A stretch of DNA of 64,000 nucleotides from assembly GCA_964531735.1 (NCBI GenBank), contig CAZHGD010000007.1, positions 28,359 to 92,358 on the forward strand, read 5' to 3'. The notes beneath the pieces were generated by a model. It saw only the letters and a program-made list of their open reading frames with translations, did not search any database and was not told the origin of the DNA. This document shows, piece by piece, positions 18,001 through 26,390 of this stretch. Both the position numbers and the translations under genes were made by a program. The DNA comes from CAZHGD01 sp964531735 (GTDB lineage: Bacteria > Armatimonadota > UBA10988). Position 1 is the stretch's first letter, and every line of letters begins with the position of its first letter.

Positions 18001-18849
18001 TGGGTCTACGAGGCCGACAGCCCGATCCGCAGCTCGCCCTGCATCGTCGATGGGCGCGTGTACTTCGGCACGGCCGAGGGCATGGTCCACGCTGTGGAGC
18101 AGGACACCGGTCGCGCCGCGTGGGCGGAGCGGCTGGGTGAAGGGATTGAGAGTTCGGTGCGCGGTGAAGGTCCACGGCTGTTTGTCGGCACGACCGACGG
18201 TCAGGTGGTGGCCTTCGCACCGGACGATGGCCAAGTGCTCTGGCGCACTCCGCTGCAAGGTCCGGTCGAGGCCAGTCCGGCGACCGACGGGCAGTACGTA
18301 GCCATTGGCACCCCCGAGTATGGCCTGGCGTTGCTGAGCGCCGACGCCGGCGAAGTGCTCTGGCGTTGGCGCGTGGACGGCGGCCTGCGTGGCAGCCCGG
18401 TGTTGTGCGAGGATTCGGTCCTCGTCGGCGCGGGCGATGGCCGGGTGGAACGGCTCGATCGCGGGGGCACGGTGCTGTGGACGGCGTTCCTCAGCGGCCC
18501 GGTGAACAGCTCCGCGGCGGTGGCGCGCGGTCGGGTGTTCGTGGGCGCCACCGACGGCGAGATCGCGGCCCTGTCGTTGGCCACCGGGGCCCGGTTGTGG
18601 GCCTTCGAGAGCGAAGGCCGCATGTCGGCCTCGCCGACCGTGGCGGGTCACACGGTGTTCGCCGGCAGCGAAGCCGGCAATCTGTTCGCCTTCGAGGCCG
18701 AGACCGGCGCGCTCCAGTGGCGCTATCGCACCGGCTACAGCATCCATTCGACGCCGGCCGTGGCCGACGGGCGGCTGTTTGTGGCGCTGCGCTATTACAA
18801 CGTGTGCGCGTTTGGCGAGACGGTCGATGTCGAGGACCTACGCCGCTGA
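15013..18849 (+). CDS. HD-like / STAND NTPase / HEAT / PQQ-propeller protein
   Basis: A 1278-residue cytoplasmic protein with four modules. (1) Residues 1-270: an HD-CE-like head with HGADHW at 43-48, then HE (82-83) where HD is usual, and helices to about 260. (2) Residues 290-600: an nSTAND1-type ATPase with Walker A GETGSGKTS (313-321) and Walker B LLVLDQSQE (389-397), followed by a winged-helix-like part ending LRHEYLAQRLE. (3) Residues 737-870: HEAT/PBS-lyase repeats (VRETAIDVLREI, VREQAVEALAEI, SRWNAAMALGRLG). (4) Residues 930-1278: a PQQ-like beta propeller with repeated 'ssP.v..g.vy.gt.dg.v.Ald..tG...W' blades. STAND ATPases act as switches that oligomerise after sensing a ligand through their repeat domains. 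It follows the cold-shock-domain gene by 14 bp. Confidence 0.82.
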   Translation: MDAQPELLASIIRQKSESLADVYDAYRAQVMDAIRSGWLVARHGADHWRTIGLYAARLIPERVMQQMGAADVLVMACACLAHELKLPDREGHDWLTTHPDDLGLDGPTASAVRLVCEFVTTSGRRMRRAPRWGYLGREAVDLRRIGAALLVADRIDVEHTDVPLPEEIDDIEPEKAHRWPHERGLTVGLIDPREGVLRLDLTSPSKAWRRQVEQHFMPAANAAMDVARNILLAAGMPFREIELHDLHAKPTADVARAQEVMRARAGARRRPIKPFKFLDPYAEDESHLLPARDDEVLRLAGRTLTSPLTVLVGETGSGKTSLVAAGVLPWLREHGYDGVLARCFDDPTRSLLQAVRARLGEPERVESSDAEQLGAAARELAARSSAPVLLVLDQSQEMFTRLGSRTRLEFAKDLAGLLSLPGEPVHVLVVIQREFFVNLTELLPELPTLFHEVVELKRLNSDQAEAVVRRSLGRFRLWFDQLVTSHLIDDLATAEGILPVELQICCDALVNQVEEDEHHVGYEVYRRIGPARRILDALVDTRLRTFRWRRNTLAKSILVNSVTAQRTKSLLTVEECAVDTGTDQDTCRDLLEELTELGLLRRLVHSNGRVMYELRHEYLAQRLETYISDVEREAKDIDDLLHRELNNYEKFQLLLDKEKLKLIHQYRRRLTFTAEELELVIRSAAHERFEVDYWFGRVNELTVSQQMVLAVDLLYSPEPDLRDSLRAMISRLDHKAVVPTLLDSLREADATVRETAIDVLREIDVNLVEALEVGDAATRQQAAYALGQIGARHAVKPLVETAQHAPDEVREQAVEALAEIDRSGSADLLIRSLRTGSSASRWNAAMALGRLGRDQSIRDRIKREAERPEAPEALRFAYGRACLEGRQFEDAEAVLKDLERRSIPEDQKQRLEQAWQDLAKLRKKEERGLFTWPMYRGDAGGAAFTPQGLSLPLALKWEFATGDQIYSSPAVAAGAVYCASTDQKLYALDAESGTELWVYEADSPIRSSPCIVDGRVYFGTAEGMVHAVEQDTGRAAWAERLGEGIESSVRGEGPRLFVGTTDGQVVAFAPDDGQVLWRTPLQGPVEASPATDGQYVAIGTPEYGLALLSADAGEVLWRWRVDGGLRGSPVLCEDSVLVGAGDGRVERLDRGGTVLWTAFLSGPVNSSAAVARGRVFVGATDGEIAALSLATGARLWAFESEGRMSASPTVAGHTVFAGSEAGNLFAFEAETGALQWRYRTGYSIHSTPAVADGRLFVALRYYNVCAFGETVDVEDLRR

Positions 18850-18945
18850 GCGCGGCGGGAGAGGATCGCGAACCGCACGGCCGACAGGCCCGCCTGCCGA
18901 CCGGCCAACAGGCGCGGGCGGACCGCCGCGCGCCGAGGAGTATCC

Positions 18946-19785
18946 ATGACCGTACCAGAGCTGCGGGCGCGGTTGCAGGCGCCGGCCGGACCGGTGTTGG
19001 ACGTGCATGTCCATCCCTTCTCCGGCTTCGGCCCGTACCGCGCCGAGACCCCCGAGGAGGATGCCCGGCGGCTCCTTGAGGCGGCTGACCGCGCCGGAGT
19101 GACCCACCTCGTGCTGTTCACGCTCCGCGGCGGCTACAGCCCGTCTCCAGAACAGTTCCGCGAAGCCAACGACTACTGCCTGCGGGCGGCCGACGTGGCG
19201 CCGGACCGCCTGCTGCCGTTCTGCTACCTCAGCGGCGAGTACAGCCGCGCTTCACTCCGTGAGATCGACCGCTGCGTGGCCACGCACCGCTTTGTCGGCG
19301 TGAAGCTCTGGATGGCGGCCAGGGCCAGCGATCCGGTAGTGGCCGACCTGGTGGCGGCGGCGGCCGCGCACGGTGCGCCGGTGCTCCAGCACGCCTGGGA
19401 CAAGACCGGCGGCAATGGCGAGACGGAATCGACGCCGGCCGGTGTGGCCAAGCTGGCCCGCATGGTGCCCGACGCGAAGATCATCATGGCGCACCTCAAC
19501 GGGCATGGTATGCGGGGCATCGAGCGCATTCAGGCCTGTACGAACATCTATGTGGACACCAGCGGCGGCGACCCGGAGTCGGGCATGGTCGAGCTGGCCT
19601 GTCGCCGGCTGGGCTACCAGCGGGTGCTCTTCGGCTCCGATGCGCCCATCCGCCACTTCGGGGTCCAGATGAGCAAGGTGCTGGGCGCCGCCATTCCAGA
19701 CGAGCAGAAGCGCGCCGTGCTCTGGGACAATGCCGTGCGACTGCTGCCGTCGTGGGCCAAGCTGGAGGGAGCGCTGGTGGCATGA
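18946..19785 (+). CDS. Amidohydrolase-family (Amidohydro_2) metal hydrolase
   Basis: A 279-residue TIM-barrel protein with complete-looking metal ligands: HVHP near the N-terminus, His in VLQHAWDK, His in IIMAHLNGHG and the final Asp in LFGSDAPIRHFG. The family includes decarboxylases and lactone or amide hydrolases. The substrate is not evident. GAGGAG lies 5 bp before the ATG. The next gene starts inside its stop codon (ATGA) and encodes a shorter relative, so the pair is co-translated. A 96-bp gap separates it from the STAND gene, so membership in that unit is uncertain. Confidence 0.85.
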   Translation: MTVPELRARLQAPAGPVLDVHVHPFSGFGPYRAETPEEDARRLLEAADRAGVTHLVLFTLRGGYSPSPEQFREANDYCLRAADVAPDRLLPFCYLSGEYSRASLREIDRCVATHRFVGVKLWMAARASDPVVADLVAAAAAHGAPVLQHAWDKTGGNGETESTPAGVAKLARMVPDAKIIMAHLNGHGMRGIERIQACTNIYVDTSGGDPESGMVELACRRLGYQRVLFGSDAPIRHFGVQMSKVLGAAIPDEQKRAVLWDNAVRLLPSWAKLEGALVA

Positions 19786-20537
19786 TCATCGACTGCAATG
19801 CGTCCGCCGGCCATTGGCCCAGCCGGCCGCCGGCGCCGAGCCGGGTGCCCGAGGTCTGGGCGGGCCTGAATGCGCTGGGCGTGGATCGGGTGTTCATGGC
19901 CTCGCTCGATTCGGCCTGGTGCCGCAATCCCCATGCGCCGAACGCGCGGCTGATGGAGGAGACGGCTCCGTGCGAGCAGATCTCGCCGGTGCCGACGCTC
20001 GATCCGACGGTACACACCTGGCGTGATGAGCTGGCGGCCATCTCGCAAGCCGGCCGGGTCCGCATGGTCCGGTTGCTGCCCACCTATTCGCCGTACCTGT
20101 TGGCCGAGGCCGACACGATGCTCGACGAAATCCGGCAGGCCGGCCTGGCGGTGCAACTCCAGCTCCGCCTGGACGACCCGCGACGGCAGCACCCGTTGGC
20201 GCAGGTGCCCGACCTACCCGCCGAAGAAGCGGTTCAGGCCGCTCGCCGCCATCCGGCCAGTGTCTGCATCATCGGCGGCGCTCGGTTCCAGGAGCTGCTG
20301 GCACTGCGCGACGAGATCCTGGACGTCAAGCTGCTGTTCGCCGACACCTCGCAGTGTGATGGCCTGGATGCGGTGAAGGTGCTCTGCGAAGCCGGTCTGG
20401 CCGACCGGCTGCTGTTCGGCAGCCACGCGCCGCTGTTCGAGTACCCGGCCGGTCTGCGCCGCGTGGTGGACGACCTGGACGAAGTCACCGCGGAGCAGAT
20501 CCTGGGCGGTAACGCTCAGCGCGTGCTCTGGCCGTAG
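19782..20537 (+). CDS. Degenerate amidohydrolase paralogue
   Basis: A 251-residue protein alignable along its length with the upstream amidohydrolase: an IIDCNAS start in place of DVHVH, an LGVDRVFMASLD strand, and a C-terminal LFGSHAPLFEYP where active relatives have GSDAP. The HxH pair and the last Asp are therefore both missing, so a metal-independent or non-catalytic role, perhaps as a partner subunit of the upstream enzyme, is likely. The ATG overlaps the upstream stop codon by 4 bp. The stop codon (TAG) leads straight into a strong hairpin shared with the convergent gene. Confidence 0.7.
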   Translation: MIIDCNASAGHWPSRPPAPSRVPEVWAGLNALGVDRVFMASLDSAWCRNPHAPNARLMEETAPCEQISPVPTLDPTVHTWRDELAAISQAGRVRMVRLLPTYSPYLLAEADTMLDEIRQAGLAVQLQLRLDDPRRQHPLAQVPDLPAEEAVQAARRHPASVCIIGGARFQELLALRDEILDVKLLFADTSQCDGLDAVKVLCEAGLADRLLFGSHAPLFEYPAGLRRVVDDLDEVTAEQILGGNAQRVLWP

Positions 20538-20584
20538 CCGCCGCCGTCTGTGCCGCCCTATTAGCGGCGACGGCGGCGCGGCTC
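20538..20584. terminator. Hairpin between convergent genes
   Basis: A long inverted repeat fills the gap between two convergent genes. The outer arms GCCGCCGTC (20540-20548) and GACGGCGGC (20569-20577) pair perfectly, and the inner arms GCCGC (20552-20556) and GCGGC (20564-20568) pair around a CCTATTA loop. No T-tract follows on either strand, so it is not a classical intrinsic terminator, but the position suggests a two-way transcription barrier. Confidence 0.45.
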
Positions 20585-22252
20585 CTAGCGGGCCAGTTCG
20601 AGCGGCGGATTGGAAACGAGCCCGAGCCGCGGCAGCGCGAGGAGCGGTGACCGGTTGGTGCTGGTGGTGAACTCCCATTGCAGCGAGACCGGCGTCTGGT
20701 CGGCCAGTAGGCTGACGCGGCAGCGGTAGGAGCGGTTCGGCCGCAGCGCCTGGCGAGCCACCAGGAACAGGCTGGCGCGCAACAAGCCGCGCGGGTCGCG
20801 GTCGGGCGCCAAAACCTGCGCGTCGACTATCTGGCCGGTCTGGTCCAGCAGCACGGCTTCCGTGACCTTGGTGATGTCGGCGCGGGTCAGGGTCAGCGAG
20901 ATCGGGTAGCCGACCGGGCCGGGCACTGCACCGCTCCAGGGCGAGGGGTCTTCCTGGCCGCTCCAGGTGGTCGGGGCGTTGACCTGTCCGTCAGCCGGGA
21001 ACGTGGTGCATTCGGGCACCTTGGTCAGGTCTTTGGGCTGCTCCTGGGGCACTCCGGCCAGTATGACGCAGACCGGGCGCTTGTCGCAAGCGACGCCGAC
21101 ACCGTAGGCCGTCGCGGCCGGATCGACCAGGGGCACCCGGTGGTACACCGTGCCCCACAGGCCGTCCACCGCCGTGATGCCGTCGGCGTAGCCGTGGATC
21201 AGCTCACCGGCCACCGTGCCCTGGTAGCCGGCGGCGGCGGCCCGCTCGGCTGGCGTGCGGCCGGTGAACCCGGGCTGACCGGCCTCCTGCTCATGGTCGC
21301 CGGTCGCGCGCGCGGCGAGGTAGTCGGCATGGGCCTGCGCCGCCCGCATCAGGTCGGGTGCGGTGAACGCGCTGGGCAGGCTCATCGCGGTGCGGAGCTG
21401 GTGGATCCGCAGGAAGGCCAGCGCCCGTTGCTCGTCGCCGACGCGGCGGCGAGCGGCCTCCATCTGGGCCGGCGTGGCCGGGCTGCCGCCGCGAACCACC
21501 ACCTTGAGGGCGCCGGAGCGCGCGTGCCCGCCGTACTCACCCGTGGCGGGCGCGAGCCACAGCAGCCCACCGCGGAGTGGCCGGACGTCGTTGCCGGCGC
21601 CGACATGGTAGGTGCGGCCGGCGGCGAACGTCGGCCCGCCGAAGCGCGCGACCAGAGCACCCCAGCGCAGACCGTCTTCCACGACCCGGCGGCCGTCGCC
21701 GTCCGGGGTCAGCCAGGGACCGCCGTCGAACATCCGCCATTCACCAAAGGCATCGACGGTGACCGCCTCGCCGTCCTCCACGTAGATGCCCGTTTGCAGT
21801 CCGTCACCGGTGGCGGGCACGTCGAACACCGTCGCTTTGGCCGACAACGCGCCGATCACCTCGGTGACCGGGCGCCCGCCAGACACGGTGATCTTGAGCG
21901 TGCCGCCCGGCGCCGGCAGACCGAAGCGGTCGGAGTGGGGGTAGAACACGAGCAGCCCACTGTCGGCCGCGAGCCACTTGCGGCCGGTGCCCACCGAGAC
22001 CGGCACGCCGGCGCCGACCTGGCCCATCAGGCGGCCCCAGCAGTAGATGCCATCGAACTGCCGATGGCCGTTCGCGTTCGAGAGCCCGTACTTGCCGGAC
22101 CACATGGTCCAGGCGCCGGACACCGTGACATCGACGATCTCGCCGCGTCGGACATACAGACCTGTGTTCAGCCGTCCCGCCGCGGCGGGAAACTCGAAGT
22201 GCGCCGCCGACGGCCCGGCTGTGACCAGCAAGGCAATGAACCACAACTGCAT
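20585..22252 (-). CDS. Secreted protein: two LecA-like sandwiches plus CAP/SCP domain
   Basis: A 555-residue exported protein. The N-terminus is a signal peptide (LWFIALLVTAGPSAA). Two beta-sandwich modules of about 115 residues follow, each with the 'tGiyv..Ge.v.v...G.W' pattern (LNTGLYVRRGEIVDV and LQTGIYVEDGEAVTV), resembling the PA-IL/LecA galactose-lectin fold. The middle is a CAP/SCP (PR-1-like) domain with AHADYLAA, GELIHGYADG and YHRVPLVDP, supplying the His/Glu cleft residues. The C-terminal 120 residues are beta-rich (IYSIS-like ALRPNRSYRCRVS), similar to a fibronectin-type end module. The ATG at 22250-22252 puts the signal peptide at the very start. It is divergent from the mannosyltransferase gene. 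Confidence 0.75.
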   Translation of the reverse strand: MQLWFIALLVTAGPSAAHFEFPAAAGRLNTGLYVRRGEIVDVTVSGAWTMWSGKYGLSNANGHRQFDGIYCWGRLMGQVGAGVPVSVGTGRKWLAADSGLLVFYPHSDRFGLPAPGGTLKITVSGGRPVTEVIGALSAKATVFDVPATGDGLQTGIYVEDGEAVTVDAFGEWRMFDGGPWLTPDGDGRRVVEDGLRWGALVARFGGPTFAAGRTYHVGAGNDVRPLRGGLLWLAPATGEYGGHARSGALKVVVRGGSPATPAQMEAARRRVGDEQRALAFLRIHQLRTAMSLPSAFTAPDLMRAAQAHADYLAARATGDHEQEAGQPGFTGRTPAERAAAAGYQGTVAGELIHGYADGITAVDGLWGTVYHRVPLVDPAATAYGVGVACDKRPVCVILAGVPQEQPKDLTKVPECTTFPADGQVNAPTTWSGQEDPSPWSGAVPGPVGYPISLTLTRADITKVTEAVLLDQTGQIVDAQVLAPDRDPRGLLRASLFLVARQALRPNRSYRCRVSLLADQTPVSLQWEFTTSTNRSPLLALPRLGLVSNPPLELAR

Positions 22253-22356
22253 GCCGAACTCCACCGAGTCTTCGACAGCCGGCGCCCGAGTTGGGTTCGG
22301 TCGCCGGCGACGAACGGCTGCCGAGCACCGGTCTCAGCCGCTGTGATATCATGCGC

Positions 22357-22378
22357 TCTGGCCGCCACAGCGGCCAGA
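22357..22378 (+). promoter_or_regulatory. Perfect hairpin in leader of the GT87 gene
   Basis: A perfect 9-bp inverted repeat, TCTGGCCGC (22357-22365) and GCGGCCAGA (22370-22378) around CACA, lies 17 bp before the ATG of the mannosyltransferase gene and just after a -10-like TATCAT (22347-22352). It may be an operator or an mRNA leader hairpin that affects translation. No clear -35 is seen. Confidence 0.35.
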
Positions 22379-23662
22379 CGAGGCGACTTGACACCATGCC
22401 AGCGGCCCGATGCGAACGCGCCACCGTGTGCCAGATTGTAATCGCCGTGCTGCTGGCCGTCTGGCTGGTCGCGGACGTCTACGGCCGCGCCGTCTGGCGG
22501 CCCGAGCGTCCCTCGCGGCACCACACCGACTGGACCATCTACACCGCCGCCTCGCTGGCGCTGCGGGACGGCGCCGACCCCTACACCGCGGCCAGCCCGC
22601 GCGGCTGGTACTACAACTACGCGCCCCTGTTCGCGCTGCTGGTAACGCCCTTGGCCATGCTGCGCCCGGAGCACGGCGCGGCCATCTGGTATGTGCTGCA
22701 GTGTGCCATGGGCTTCGGTATCTACCACCTGCTGCGGCGCCTAACGCAGCAGTGCCGGGTGATGCAAGTGCCCTGGTGGCTGGTGACCGCGGCGTTGCTG
22801 GCCGGCTTCCTGGCCGCCCTTGAGGGGCTCCAGCGCTGTAACGTCAACGTGGCCATCGCGTGCTGCCTGCTCGGCGGCTATGTGCTGACGCGCATCGGTG
22901 CCAGCCGCGTGGCGGTGCTGACCGGCGGCCTGCTGTTGGCCATGGCGGTGGCCACCAAGCTGACGCCACTGCTGCCGGCCCTGGTCGCGGTCGCGCTCAC
23001 GGCGCGCGAGGCTGGTGGTGTGGTCTCAGGCCGGTGGGCCTGGTCGGCTGGCGGGCTCGCGGCCGGCCTGCTGCTGTTCTTCCTGCTGCTGCCCGCGGCG
23101 GTGATTGGGTGGCGGACGAACGCCGATCTGCTCGGGCGCTGGTACCATCGGGTGCTGACCAATCCCAACGTGGGTGAGGACACCGCCACCGGGGTGTCGA
23201 GTTGGCGCAACCAGAGCTTCAGCCATGCCGCGGCGCAGTTCCGCCACGGATGGCTCAAGCTCACCGGTCGTGAGGGCGGGACCTGGTGGCAAGGCGACAA
23301 CGACCGCGCCATGCGGCCGGGCCTCGGCGTGCGGCTGGTGCGCCTGGCCGTGTTGGCCTTGCTGCTGCTGGCGGTGGTCCGTGCGCCGGCTGAAGACGGT
23401 GTCTACCATGGTGCGCTGTTCGGCCTGGCCTGCCTGGCCACCGCGGCGTTCTCGCCGCTGGCCTGGGTACACCACTACACCTTCGCCGTGGCGGCCTACT
23501 ACTTCGTGCCGCTCTGGCACCTGCAACGCGGACGGGTCACGACGGCTCTGGCCCTGGCCACCGCGCCCTGGCTGCTGATCGCGCTGCACTTTGCCGGCTT
23601 GAGCTGCTTTGGCGTCCTCGGCCTGGGCATGGTGACCTGGCTGATGGTCAGCCTGGCGCAGC

Positions 23663-25186
<1,524 letters not shown>

Positions 25187-25222
25187 TGTACCGGAGAACC
25201 GGGCGCGGGCAAGCCGGCCGGC

Positions 25223-26389
25223 TCAGTTGTCGGCGTCGGGCGCGCCCTCGCTGATCGACAGGCCCTTGGCCGGGTCCTCGCCGGTCAGGCGCTCGGCGAG
25301 CGAGAGCGATGCTTCATCCGCGGTGGCCCGGTCGCCGAGGTGGCCGGCGAACTGCCGCTCGATCTCGGTCTGCTCCGAGCGGCTCATCAGGCCGCGCAAG
25401 GCAGTGGCGGTGAGCGCCACCAGCGCCGGCAGCGTGGCGGTCAGCACCGCGAGCGTGACCCAGCCGACGTCCTTCGAGAGTGGCAACATGCTGGTCAGGT
25501 AGACGCCCCAGGCCATCTGCCCAGCGGCGACCAGCGCGATAGCGAGTTGGCCGATGGCGAACAGCGAACCCAGCGCGAGTTGTCCCAGGGCGGCCAACAG
25601 ACCGACAGCCGCCTGGCCGATGGCGACCACGCCGATGGCGAGTTGTCCGACGGCCACCCAGCCCCGGGCGAACTGGCCCACCGCCATCAGCCCGCGGGAC
25701 TTGCGGCCGCGGGCGTACCACCCGCGGGCGATGCGCTCCTCGCCGGTCACCGGATCGACGCCGGTGGCGATGCGCCACAACGGCCAGTCCAGCAGCTCGA
25801 CGCTGCTGCGCCGGTCCTGGCCAAACAGCATCTGGAGCTGTCCCGGACGCTTCCGGCCGGCGACGCGGCGCACCTCCGCGAGCACGCGTGCGCGGTCGCT
25901 CCCGTTCAGGCTGAGCCAGCGCGGCGCCTCGTCGACCTCACGCATGGCCTCCGAGGGCAGAGCCGAGCAGGCGGTCTCCAGGCGCTGCCGCCAGCCGCTG
26001 TCGAAGACCAGTGGCGCCGCCGCGGCCATGGCCAAGGGCCACAGCGCGGCCAGCGACTTGAGGAGCGGCCAACCGGCCGGCAGTGTCAGGAACGCCAGCG
26101 CGGACATCGCCGCGCCGGCGGCCAGGGCCAGCCACGTCTTGGTGTTGCGCTTGCCGCGCCACTCGAGCAGCACGGCGGTGGTGCCCGGCTCGCGCCCCGG
26201 TTCGAAGCGCACGGTCACCGCCTCGGGCCCGCTGAACACCAGGCGCTCGGCGGCGGGTGGCGCCCAGAGGAACTCGGTGGCCGTGACCGGCGTGATCGAG
26301 TCGCCCTGGTGGGTCAGGCGCAGCGCGGCCAGCGAGGCCAGTGGCGCCGGCTCGCCGGTGATCACCAGCAGATGACGTTGTCGGCCCAT
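25223..26389 (-). CDS. Membrane protein with Gly-Gln decad repeats
   Basis: A 388-residue protein I cannot assign to a named family. Residues 1-80 are a soluble beta-rich head, and two membrane segments follow (86-128). Residues 235-297 contain six copies of a 10-11 residue unit built on A-[VIAL]-GQ-x-A-x-G (AVGQFARGWV, AVGQLAIGVV, AIGQAAVGLL and so on). Two more hydrophobic segments and an acidic tail close the protein. Similar glycine-rich repeats occur in uncharacterised bacterial membrane proteins, where small residues let helices pack tightly. It starts one base before the stop of the beta-helix gene upstream and probably shares its mRNA. Confidence 0.65.
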   Translation of the reverse strand: MGRQRHLLVITGEPAPLASLAALRLTHQGDSITPVTATEFLWAPPAAERLVFSGPEAVTVRFEPGREPGTTAVLLEWRGKRNTKTWLALAAGAAMSALAFLTLPAGWPLLKSLAALWPLAMAAAAPLVFDSGWRQRLETACSALPSEAMREVDEAPRWLSLNGSDRARVLAEVRRVAGRKRPGQLQMLFGQDRRSSVELLDWPLWRIATGVDPVTGEERIARGWYARGRKSRGLMAVGQFARGWVAVGQLAIGVVAIGQAAVGLLAALGQLALGSLFAIGQLAIALVAAGQMAWGVYLTSMLPLSKDVGWVTLAVLTATLPALVALTATALRGLMSRSEQTEIERQFAGHLGDRATADEASLSLAERLTGEDPAKGLSISEGAPDADN

Positions 26390-26390
26390 G

